Positions 49,872 to 60,845 of a DNA stretch of 64,000 nt are shown here, piece after piece (the stretch's first letter is position 1; every line of letters starts with the position of its first letter). The notes under the pieces were generated by a model that searched no databases, was not told the origin of the DNA, and saw only the letters and a program-made list of their open reading frames with translations. The stretch is taken from NCBI GenBank assembly GCA_033297075.1, contig MU858232.1:1-64000 (forward strand). The letters run 5' to 3'. The translations under genes and the position numbers were made by a program. Source of the DNA: Rhypophila decipiens (lineage: Eukaryota; Ascomycota; Sordariomycetes; Sordariales; Naviculisporaceae).

Positions 49872-50650
49872 ATGTCGGTCGCCAATGTCGCAAGGCCGGA
49901 GTCGGCGCAAAAGGTTCTTTCTTTGGTACGTATTTATATTGTGTGCTCTGCGCAAATCTCGAGGGTTCCATTTCCAGCCTCATCGCTGCGCGCCGACCCG
50001 GGGATATATCTGCCTCTGTCACAATCTGGTCGTGTTGCCTACCGACCTACAGAGGGCTTCTCGAGATACCATCGAGTACTGAACTTGCCATTCTGACATT
50101 TCCCAATCCTAGTACCGTCAACTCCTCCGCCAGGGAAATCAGTTCGCGGCCTACAATTTCAGAGAATACGCCAAGCGCCGGACGAGAGATGCATTTCACG
50201 AGAACAAGGCAGTGGAAGATCCCCGACGGATACAAGAACTTATACAGAAAGGGCTGAAGGATTTACAGATGCTCAAGGTAGGTTTGATTTCCTCCGGAGT
50301 GGTGGATTGGGAGATTGGCTGCATTGAAAAGATTCGATGTGGCAAATATACCAACTGGTGCACGTAAGAAAACATTCGCAGCTAGCTAACCGGGGATGAA
50401 TTCAGCGTCAAACCGTTATCAGCCAGTTTTACCAGCAGGATCGTCTTGTAGTGGAAGGAGGGTTATCGGTATGTTTGCAACCAACTATGCTCAGGGGAGG
50501 AGGGAGAAAGCTCACACGGTCTGCTGTACAGGGCAGGGACACCGCAAATCACGAGACACTAAGACAAAAGGACACTGGGTAAGTTTACTCTGCTTCGATT
50601 TAGCTCTGTTATTGATGGCTGACGTGGGATTTACACACAGCTGGGATTAA
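49872..50650 (+). CDS. ISD11: Isd11 (LYRM4-type) Fe-S assembly LYR protein
   Basis: The exons are 49872-49925, 50113-50277, 50406-50468, 50532-50578 and 50641-50650, giving 112 aa. Isd11 stabilises the mitochondrial cysteine desulfurase Nfs1 and links it to acyl carrier protein. Spliced sequence starts [20 protein letters not shown]; the LYR tripeptide is formed exactly across intron 1 (L|YR). It continues [18 protein letters not shown] (the conserved F-arginine region) and [20 protein letters not shown], then [11 protein letters not shown]. The last intron gives the end QKDTGWD; if it is retained, translation stops at once after QKDTG. All introns are GT-AG and in phase. The gene is easy to miss because every exon is short. 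Assignment to Isd11 rather than another LYR protein rests on overall pattern. Confidence 0.85.
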
Positions 50651-51398
50651 GGAGGTGACTAAAGAGCTTGTTTGGTTATTGTCCCAACACGAAGGACATG
50701 TGTATATCATGATGGAAAGGGACCGAGAGACGAGGGGAGGTGGCAGGACATTCAAGGGCATCGGTGTTTCCTGTGACTCCACCTCATTGTATATCATAGA
50801 CCTCAACACATTCAAAGAGGAAGATAATATGTTAACCGTGAACCGCGGTTCGAATCCAGCTTGTGAAGAACATGCGGCCAAGGTTGACCACAATGATCGG
50901 ATCTCAGAGGCAAGTCATCGCTAAGATAATTTCTAGTGCATAACCATCAAGGTTGAAACATGAGACGATGTCGATTTATGACCTTTCCAGATTCAATACG
51001 CCCTTACGATGACCAATTGACCTTGTTACGGAGTATTAGGGATACCTAATATTTCTACCCCAGTATTCGCTTAACGGGGCGCTACGCGCATGGACCACGC
51101 TAGCGCGAGTGCTAACCGAACGTCGCTGGCTGCACGCGCCTTTGAGCGCAACCTGTCGCATCGCAATTGGGAACTAACAGCTGAACAGACATCATCACCC
51201 CAAATATCGATATCTACAATCATTGGTAGCATGAGTTCGTCTCATCTTTACCACGCATCAATGCTTTACCTGTGATCTCATTCCATCCCGTATATATTTG
51301 TACTAGGCCAAATCGCCAGCTGGCCGTCTTTCGTCCGAAGCCTGGAGCCTGGGCCACTTATAAATAGCAAGACCAAAACAAGAGCAACTTTTGTGAAA
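50651..51398. other. Intergenic ISD11 to acidic-protein gene
   Basis: 748 bp with no gene recognised. A tRNA B-box-like word occurs at 50848-50858 but does not belong to a foldable tRNA. Confidence 0.55.
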
Positions 51399-53526
51399 AT
51401 GAGTAACAAAGTATGCTCCAACCCCCTCAATCACCACACAAAACACTGCAGAAGCTGGGACGACTGACATTGGCGCATCTAACAGTACCGAACAGCAACC
51501 CAAACGCGGCGCGGTGCCCGCAGCGGCTTCCCCGAGCACGACGACTTTGAGGGTCTCCCCGTGCGACAATGGCGCCAGGAATGGGTCAACGTCGCCTCGG
51601 CACCACCAGCCGAGTCCTCGCAGCAAAACGACATCTGGGACCGCGAGTTGTTCTACGGCATGCCCAAGGATGCGCCCTTATTAGCGCCTCACAGCCAGGA
51701 ACTCCTCCGCCTCGCGCGCTCAGGACGTCTGTACAAACGACCTGCGCCGGCGGACGAAGATGACATGGACAATGACGGGTTAGAAGCCAAGGGCAACAAG
51801 AAAGAATCCGAATCGGGCGTGGAGGGGTTCATGGTCAAGACGTGGAAGCAGATTCCGGGAAATGCTGATGGGCCGACTGTATCTCATCTTGCGAAGCGGC
51901 ATAAAAATACAGTCACCTTGCCGTCGAAGGCCGTTTTGGCGCAGATTACGGGGCCGACTGCGAGTAGGCACAAGGTCCGGAGGATCGATGCGGCCGGGAA
52001 CCCGTACGAGCAGACGGTCACTGTTGCGGAAGGGCAGAAGGTGGATGGGGAGATCATTTCGACGACGATCGTGCCGTTGCATAATGCCAATCCGGAAGCT
52101 GCGGCTGGGCAGACTCAGACGACACCGGCGAGGAGGAGACCGCCGCCGCCGAAACGAAAGGCTAAAGGCCCTGGGCGGGGGCGCAAGAAGGGACGGTTGC
52201 CGCTCGCGGCGCCTGCACCGGCCGGTCCGGCCCCAGCACAGCAACCGCTTGCAGAGGGTGGTGTCCCGCCTATCAAGACTGAGACTTCCGGTTCTGATGT
52301 AAGTATCCTGCCGCCAGGATTGATCTGAACAAGTATCTAACATACATGAGCAGGTGGTGAAAATGGAGGAAAACGAAGACAGCGAGATGGCAGATAACTC
52401 GGCCATGCCCTCCGAGGACGAGGACGGCGAGGATGGCGACGAGGGCGATGAAGAAGGCGACGAGACGCCCGAGGTGGAGAACGTAGCCGATCAAGACCAC
52501 GAGATGGAGGATGCCGAGATGCCGGTAATTCGTCCAAGCTCAATCGAGGAGCCTTCAGAAGAACGACGGCGGTCAACATCCGAAGAGGAGATCACGGTGC
52601 CGAAACCCGCCCGCTTCCCGGCACCTCCTGGGCTAGGCAGCCTTGGGCCACGGCTCTCCTCGCCCAGGGTGGAGGGTAGCCCGCTGAAGCATGTTATTAT
52701 ACAGTCGCCTACTGATCAGTCGCCCATGGTCTCGCCTCAGGCTGGTTCGGCCGCCGCTTCGAGCTACATGGGGGTGCACACTGCCATGTCGAGTGTTGTT
52801 GAAACCGCGGCCGGTGGTGCAACAGTTTCCAGCAGCAGTGTCGCTACATCTTCTTCTCAGGTGCAAACTGCCGAGCCATCGATTCCTCCTTTGCCCACCA
52901 CCACCACCACGGCAGCCGAAACCACAAGCAATATTCTCAATTCCTTGTCATCCGAGCCAACAACAATGGAAACAGCAACGATAGAATCCCCCACAAAGGA
53001 GCCAGTACCCGCAGCAGCAACCCCCTTGATAAAGGACGAACACAGCACCAACGGTACCCCTGTTCCTGTCCTCCCTGTATCTGTTTCTTCTGTCTTGATG
53101 GACGTTGACATGTCCAATCCTCCAACCAGTAGTAGTACAAATAGTGAGCAGCCAACAGCACAAGCACAACGAGCAGAAGAACAACAACAACCAGAGGTGG
53201 CGGTAACCTCGGAGCCGCGCCCTGAACCGCCCGACTCGCCTACTTTGCATCCTACCGCCACGGGGGCCGACGAAGACGAGGGGCTTAACCTGCTGGGCAG
53301 TCTGGAACGGGAACTCGATATGCAGGAGGATTCGCTTAGTCGGTCAGCCAGTGCTGGTGGTGGTGGGAATAAAGATTCCGGTGGTGCGGCGGAGACTGCT
53401 TCATTATCACAGAGTGCGGGTGGTGATCCCGGTGGTGCTGTTAATAATGCGGTTGGTCCTTCTTTTCCTCCTGTTGTTGGTGCGGGCGCCGCGGGTGATG
53501 AGGCTGGTGCAACCAAGGCAGACTAG
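51399..53526 (+). CDS. Conserved acidic fungal protein, 665 aa, unknown function
   Basis: The exons are 51399-51410, 51486-52298 and 52354-53526. The first coding exon is only 12 nt (MSNK), joining to [20 protein letters not shown] and then [17 protein letters not shown], an ordered, conserved-looking block at residues 5-45. Next come [23 protein letters not shown] and [22 protein letters not shown] basic AT-hook-like patch ([20 protein letters not shown]) lies near residue 215. The rest is low-complexity: an aspartate/glutamate run around residue 295, then serine/threonine/proline-rich sequence to the end. The basic patch plus acidic tract suggests a nuclear, perhaps chromatin-associated protein, but I recognise no named family. 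The splice joins are well supported by consensus signals. Confidence 0.8.
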
Positions 53527-54303
53527 GTCATACCACACGCAGTATTTGGATTCGCAAAGAGCACAGTTTGTTGGATTTCGGTTTTGTTTTGATTTTGTAT
53601 AAAGCGCGGCGGGCAGGCAGGCAGGTAAAACAGCGCAAACTTGGAGAGCTAGTGATACAGTTAGATATGTAGGTTTACGTCTTTCTTCCTCTTTTTTCAT
53701 TCCAACTTTGTTTGGGTCGGAAAGGAGAATTATCAAGTTTCTTGCCCCTTTTTTCTTTGCAACTTTTGCCTTGAAACTCTTTTTGGTTTTATCTTGTTGT
53801 GGTTGTTGAAGTTGTTGAATCAACTACCATACGATTCGGATTGCTCTGGGTATGGGAAATGCAGCGTCTTTGGATTGACGGGCCAGTCTGATACTTGCGT
53901 ATTTGGGACTGGTGCTAAAGGCCGAATACAATGGTTTTGTCCATGTCTTCTCTTGTTTCTAGTCCGTATTGTACAGCAATCTAAGGGGTATCTTTCAAAG
54001 CGCAGCTACAAACCTGAACGCCCGCCAGAGTCGGTATTGTTAACAGCCAAACAGCCGGCAATGTCTTGCCTGTCTAGTGTGTTTGGGGCGAATAACGGCA
54101 ACAACAGTAACAATGTAATAAGACTCCAAAGTGGGATTTGTGAAACTCAGCAAAGTAGACCAAAGTACTGGACAGAAAGTATCCTGACCTCCCTCCTAAC
54201 GCCTCGCTCACAAGACAAGATTAACCAAACCAACAACACTGGGATATCCAAAAGAACAATAGAAAGAAAATATATACCAAACACACAGAAAGACAAATCA
54301 GTA
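53527..54303. other. Convergent spacer
   Basis: 777 bp between the stop of the acidic-protein gene (plus) and the Zn2Cys6 factor (minus). T-rich tracts at 53680-53800 are consistent with 3' UTR sequence. No gene is seen. Confidence 0.6.
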
Positions 54304-57300
54304 CTAGTAACCATACATGCCACCCCCAGGAACGGCCCAGTTCTGAATAGTGGGGACGCCCCCCGGATCCGACATGTAATAGCCCAGTTCGTTCTCATAC
54401 CCATCATTCATAGCCAACCCCGCGGCAGCAGCAGCCTGCTGGTGGCTATGAGCAGCCGCAGCCGCAGCAGCATGGTGGTGGTAATACCCTTGCTCAGCAA
54501 TAACGGCGGCGGCGGCAACCGCAGCTGCCGCCGCATTGTGCGGATCATACGGAGCCGACCCGGGAGGCGGGGAAACGTTTGCACCGCCCGCCGTCTGATG
54601 CGTGTCGAATGCCTCGATGAGGAGACCTAGTCCGTCGGTGGTGGGTTGCTGCTGTTGGGGTCTGCCCCCAGGTCCGCCCATGACTTGCTGAGGATGGGAA
54701 TGGGGATGCTGCTGCTGCTGCTGCTGCTGCTGTTGGTTCGGCGGGGTCTGATGATGCGGCGATGCCATCCCCATGCCAACGCCAATATTGACATTTTGCT
54801 GCTGTGGTGTGCCCGGCGGAACCATTGGCCCTGAAACCGGAGGGGGCTGCTGCGGCAATGGTAGACGGAGACTCGGGTCGATATACATGTTCGACGTGCC
54901 GCCTTGCTGCTGTTGCTGTTGCTGTTGCTGTGGTATCTGGGACATTGGAGGGTTGAGGCTCTGAGCTAGGTTGCCATGTTCACCTTCTGGCGACGGCGGT
55001 ACCATCCGAGGCTGAATAGGTTTCGGTGTGTTGTTCATAACCGGGTGAAGAACATGATGGATTGGTTCACGCTGAGTTCTTCTTAGCAAGTCGAGTCAAA
55101 GTCCGGAGTGGGAAGTGGGAATTCTTACGCTATCGGCCATGCTACCCTCAGAATCTGCCGTCACGCCTTTTTGATCATTGTAGAATTTCTCCAGATGGTC
55201 GTACCACCGGGATGCCAGCGGCCAGATAGTCTTGCACTCATGGAGAATGCTCAGAATCCGCCGGACCATGGTTGGGCCTTCACGGGCAATGCTGGGCTCG
55301 GGGCATACTGTTATTGAATGGTGAGTATGCAGACTAATCTATGATAAAAAAGGCCTGCTTACGGTTTGGATACTTGTACAGGTAACAAGAAAGGAACCCG
55401 CAAGTGTAAACACAAAAGGCCTTGCAGATTCTCAGGTCAGTACGTACACGGTCTCAATCAAAATTGCGAGGGTCCTTACCGCCATCTGACCTCCCATCCC
55501 CTCTTCGGGGGACTTGTCGGCATACTGTGTGTCGATCTGTTCAAACAAGTCCCTCACGTTGATGAACAATTCGCGCGACATTTGAATCCAGAACATCTTC
55601 AACTTTGGATCCGACTTGTTGGCAGTGGCAGACATCATCCTGCAATTGAACAAGTCAGTACACACGCTTCATGGACTAGCTCGGACTGGGACCTCACTCG
55701 TGTAGGTATGCCTTCCTTATCACAATGTTGCAGAGACGTGTGGTCATGGTCACGCCAAGGTATGCCTAAATCCGTGATTAGCAATCTTTAAACAAGAACA
55801 TTGAGACGGCAAGCGAACATACCAGGTCCTGGCCTTCCTGCTTGTATCCCTTCAAGAGAAAGAGGCTCCAGCGGTGATCGTTCTCAAGGCCAGCCTCCCA
55901 GTCGGCAAGCCGTTTAGCCATCTTTGCAAACTCGCTCGTTGGCTCCCACGGACGCATACTCCTATCATAAGTGATGGCTCGACGCGAGATGGCGCCCCAG
56001 TAATAGTGAACTTGAATCAAGGTCGCGAAGAGGGACCTCCCAGCATCAGCCACGAGAATGGGGTTGTTGAGTGCTGGCGGCGTGTCTTCAAGAGCTGCTC
56101 TTGACTTGGGTTCCCGCGCATTCGCAAAGTCGTCTTCGTTGCTGGGAAGCAATGTCGTGATGTCACTGGCTGATAAGGAAACTGGACTTCGTGGTCCTGA
56201 GTGGAGGTTATCCTGGCTGTGCAGCATCCACTGTATTCGGAACAGAATTTAGCAAGACCATTTCTACGACTGGATATGGAGCGGCAAGTCCTGGTTACTT
56301 ACAAGTGTGCGGCGAGCGGACTCAGCCCTTATGATGAGGTCTTTGGTGGGGTTCACCAGCACATACGTCTCTTCTCGATGGAGCTGCATCAAGGTTGCCA
56401 TCCGCATAGCTATGGCCATATTGACCTGGTGCCCGTTAGGAGACAGCACAATATGGTCAACCGAACAATAAACTCACCGCGCTCTTATTTTTCATGCCAC
56501 TCCCCTGTTGAGCGATGCTGAGAAGGTAAAAGGCCTGGCATTTTTCCAGATCGGGTTCCTTGTAGAGCTCATTGAGGGCGACCGAGGTAGCGCGCTCCAT
56601 AAAAGTCTCGGCCGCGTTGACGCCACCGCCGTAACGCTGGACAAGCGATGGCGTCAGCCTGGCCGAGACACTGAGGATGCCCAGCAAGTAGAACACACTG
56701 ACGGATCTAGGGTTCGTCCGGAGGCGTTCGGGGAACTGCTGCTTGGGTATGAAACCGAGCTGAAAGTAGTGCCGGGTGAACTTGTTGACGGCTTCGATGA
56801 TCTCGGGCAGCGGCGGGAGCAGGTCCCACTCATCGACGCCCTTTGGAAATTTGGGGGCAGCACTAGGCAACGGCGACTGGACGGGGGCGTCGAGGATCTC
56901 ACGGCGCACTTTTACCGGGTCCCGTTTGTTGCTCTTCTCGGCCCTCATGCGAGGGTGCCGGTAGTCTCGGTCATGGTCGGGCTGGCCACGAACGGGAAAT
57001 ACACTTGAGGGCACGACAGACGACGTGTTAGTATATTATCATCTGCTGTGCTTCCTTTTAGGGTTGCCGCCATCATACCAGTCAGCCGGACCCAGGCCGG
57101 CTTCTTGACAGGCCTGACATGGTGCCTTGCCCTTTTCATGAAGACATTTACTTCTCATACGACGACATCTAGACAACGGTGATGATATCAGCCAAGAACT
57201 AGTTACCAAGAACTCTAAGCGACGCGGTCTCACCTCCGGCAAGCAATCGGCGACCTGCGCTTGATGGTGAAAGGTGTCGCTTGGCCTGACTCGAGTGGGG

Positions 57301-57424
57301 ATGGACTCATATCTACGGATCCCGTCGAGGGCGGCGGGGGCATAATTGGCGTGATCGTCGACGACGGCGACATCGACATGGACGACACTGATGCCGGGGT
57401 CGGCGGCTTCATGTCCAGGTCCAT
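54304..57424 (-). CDS. Zn2Cys6 transcription factor with polyQ/polyA C terminus
   Basis: The ten exons are 57424-57234, 57168-57079, 57003-56478, 56425-56303, 56230-55823, 55765-55698, 55639-55480, 55420-55363, 55307-55129 and 55071-54304, giving 856 aa. The zinc cluster is C62-x2-C65-x6-C72-x8-C81-x2-C84-x9-C94, fully canonical, split by both first introns. The middle looks like the fungal-specific regulatory domain: FTRHYFQLGFIPKQQFP, SVFYLLGILSVSARLTPSLV, FYLLSIAQQGSGMKNKSAV and MAIAMRMATLMQLHREETY followed by RRTLWMLHSQDNLHSG. The last exon is glutamine-rich (two Q9-10 runs), then alanine/histidine-rich, and ends PGGGMYGY, a likely activation region. The many conserved-looking blocks suggest a widely kept regulator, but I cannot name its targets. 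Confidence 0.9.
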
Positions 57425-60400
57425 CTTTCTATCCGGATGGCTTCTGGGTGCGGTTTCAACGTTTCACACAGCCGTGGGAGATGCCGGCGAGGCACGAGGC
57501 ACAACCTGACAAGTGACAGACGGGCTTGACGGGTGAATGGCGGCCAGGAGGAGGCGTGTTGCCAGTGTTGTGACTAGGGGAGCTGGAGTTATCTGTCGAG
57601 CAACTTGCCGTCGCGGCTAGCTTCCAGGTTGATAGTGGGGGTTGGGGGCTGCTGTTGCCGGCAGGGCAATTCAAGGGCTGAAATTGGTTCGAGATGCGGG
57701 CACAGGGCAGGCTTGACCAGGCTAGTGGACGGGAGGGGTGCTGTGGATGGATGATTTCAATTGCCGGCCCAGTGCTCCAGTCACTCTTGGTCAGACTGTT
57801 CCCCACCTACAGGGCAGAGTCTGCGAGACCAGGCGCTTCGGACCGCGTAAGAGCTTAACTTTTTCCTAGTGCCAGTCAACCTTTTGCGTCACGGTGTTCA
57901 TTGAGGCTCAGGATGATAAGAAAGTCGATAAATAGAAGAGACAGCAGAGGCAGCAGAGAGGCAGTCATCTTGTAGGATTTTTGTCCATTTTTGTGAGGGA
58001 GTTCAACTATTTGTAAGGAATATGAGAAAGGGGGTGGGAGAACCATCCTGGACACAGACAGGGGGTCATCGCGGCAAGGCACGACACCACACTGACCACA
58101 GCGACGCTCGTCACCTTCACCATCACCACCAAATTCATGCAACAGCCACCATCTCGGCAGGTCTCTTTTCTTTTCTCTCGGGGTATTTGAGGGAAGCCTA
58201 TATTCTTGACACGGATGGCCATTGTGTGTGCTCAACAGAGTAACCCTGTTGCAAATTGCTCAGCGAGGCCGCGAAGGTTCGCCATACTGGATCCGATCTA
58301 TACGGATATAACCCCCACATCCATGATCCGCCGTCTTCCATCGGTTCATGCTGTCACTCCAGCACGACAGTCTCCCGCTATGTCTTCCTCGAGGAATACT
58401 GTCCAGCTTAATCTCTGAGATGGTGGGACAGAAATGCCCGGTCTGCCGATTTGCTGTACCCAAGGTCCCAAAATGAGAAGCTCTACCAATCTATCGTTCT
58501 GTATGCATCGTCATCCGCGGACCGCCTGCACCTCTTAACACCCGTCTATCCTCGGGATAAACAGTCAAGACTCACAGCACACCACCTAACCACGGATGCT
58601 GTGAGCAACATTTGCTAATTCGTCAGCTATTCCCTAGTCGTGAACCAAGCTTTCGAGGAACACGGCGGGAAAGGCACGCCACCATCTGCATTCTCTGCAT
58701 TTCATTGTCTCTTGTGCAACACCAAGACACCCTGGCTGGTGGATGTACAGGTCTGGCAACCATCTCGAATCTGTCGAACCACTGCAACTTCTTTGATGGA
58801 ATTTAGTAGCCGGCGGCCGCCTTTACTTGCAGGAATCATCGACCTTGTGGGTTGTTTTCTCCCCCTCATCTTCCATCCCGTTTAAGTGTGAAGAAGGTCC
58901 CTTGTTTGTGACTTGTGACATCTCTTCTCTGCGCAGAATCACGCTCTCCCGATACCCGATATTCCCGGCTCCAAGGCGGGGCCTCCCGCTGCAAGGACGG
59001 CAGTGGCAGCCTCCTTCGTAGTCTCCCCGGACGATTCGCTGTCCTCGACTCCTCGCCCACTCCCAGCCGACATCTTGTCATGAACCAACCCGGCTAGTTC
59101 TGAGTAGAGAGGCTACACAAGCCGGGCTTCCTCCCCGGGCGCAAGGCGTTGTTCAGTTACCGCCCTGGCAACCCACCGGGATAACCTTTCCTCCGAAGAA
59201 GAGGACTCGGCTACATGCAGTATTTACTCCCAGCTGTTCTTTCCCACTCATCATTTTTAATACAAGAAACTGAGAACTGGCCGGAAGTGAGTGATAATAA
59301 TAAAACAAGGTACAAGTAGCATAATTAATAGTTCGTAATCCTGCTACGTACTCACAAGGAATAACACATGCTGCCCATTCCAACGAAATTCCTAGAACGG
59401 ATATTCCCATGGGATACTTGGCTATGTGCATAGGTAGGTAGTAACCACTATGAGAAGCTCCGAATGTTTGAATCATAGAGTTAGTTTCTGACTCGATTCC
59501 ATGGTCTGTCAACGATCGAGCTAGTACTGTACCGAAAAACCTAACAGAGACACCTAGTTGATACACACAAGTCGTTTACACAGCATAAGAACCTCGCAGG
59601 ACCTTCCTTCACATGTCATAATAGCTCAGGCAGCTAAGGTAAGGGTCCTCAAGTGTAATGCGAGGTATCTACCCGTCCAGTTCCAGGAGGAGCAGCAGGA
59701 AAGAGCTGAGCTGACTGATGCTGTGTCGTGATGGGGACATAAACCTCATCTACTACATATACGACTACATCCCTTGCGCGGCGCATTGGTGCGTCTTCTC
59801 TTTCTTCCCGTTTCTTCCTTCCTCATATCATCGTATCCTACCTAGCACATTGCGAGGGATCCAGCGCCCCCATTCATTCATTCATTCATTCATTCATTCA
59901 TTCATTCATTCATTCATTCATTCACTTTGGATAGTTCTGGTAGGTAAGTAGGTACGCACGCACGCAAAACACAACCAGCCTCGATAGATAGAATGGCATA
60001 TCCAAGACCACATGTGAAAAGGCTGCCTGGTCTCACCCATGTCTCTGCCTGTACCGTATTGAATACTGTCTTCACAGAAGCAAGTGGATAAAGTGAGCAG
60101 TATATAGCGTCTGGCTGAGCATAAAAATCCAATGAACCCACCCATTTGTCAATTACGACATTCACCAAGAGGGAGACAAAACAAAACAAGTGGTGATCGG
60201 ATAAGTCGCTCTTTATTCTGTCTGTTAATTCTCAATCGAAACCTGAACTCCATAAACCCAGTTCACTTGAACAGTGGATCTACGATTGATTGAATCTGCT
60301 GTGCCCAACTCGGAACACCATCCCAATGATGCCCCCGTGATGCCTCCCATTTCAACTCAGGTTCCTATAAAAGTTGTGTAAACTTTCTACATGATGGTGC

Positions 60401-60845
60401 TTTTGCTCCCCCTTCTGCTCCAGCCATGTGAAGAGAAGTAGGGGGGCATACAGGATAACATTAATTTCTATCGTGGTCTGTCCTGATAGAGTTCTGTGTC
60501 AAAAAATAACAAACAATACCAGCAGCCGGTATGTGGGGAGGTAAAAGTAGTGTAGTGTAGTGTAGTGTATTGGGTATGGTAATCGACTAGTGTCTCATGG
60601 GGCTTCTATATACACATCATTCCGTGCATCGTGGATCGGTATCGTGTAATTGGGGTCGTGTCGTGTCGCATCAGGAGTGCTGCTAGGGGGTTTGGGGACT
60701 GACGATATCCGAATGCCTCTCCTCTGGTCAACTGACCGTTGTTGTGTATCAGAGGCATCGTCAGCGGCTCCAAAAATGAGCCAGGGGGTATGGGGAAGGG
60801 GGAGCGCATTGGTTATGCGCTGAAAGCAAGATCGATTCAGTCGAT
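57425..60845. other. 3.4-kb intergenic region
   Basis: This is the upstream region of the Zn2Cys6 factor on its left and the 3' flank of KAP95 on its right. It contains the CATT microsatellite and a small TAGTG repeat near 60548-60569. Frames are short and unsupported on both strands. A long 5' region is common for fungal regulators. Confidence 0.55.
59871..59925. repeat. (CATT)n microsatellite, about 13 units
   Basis: CATT is repeated without interruption for about 54 bp. It is intergenic and likely polymorphic in length. Confidence 0.95.

Noticed and set aside
50830..50870. tRNA gene suggested by the B-box word GGTTCGAATCC
   Set aside because: The flanking bases do not form a T stem, and no acceptor stem, anticodon arm or A box is found at the right distance.
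52857..53516. 219-aa minus-strand frame rich in S, G, V
   Set aside because: It is a shadow of the low-complexity exon 3 of the acidic protein; no splice or start support.
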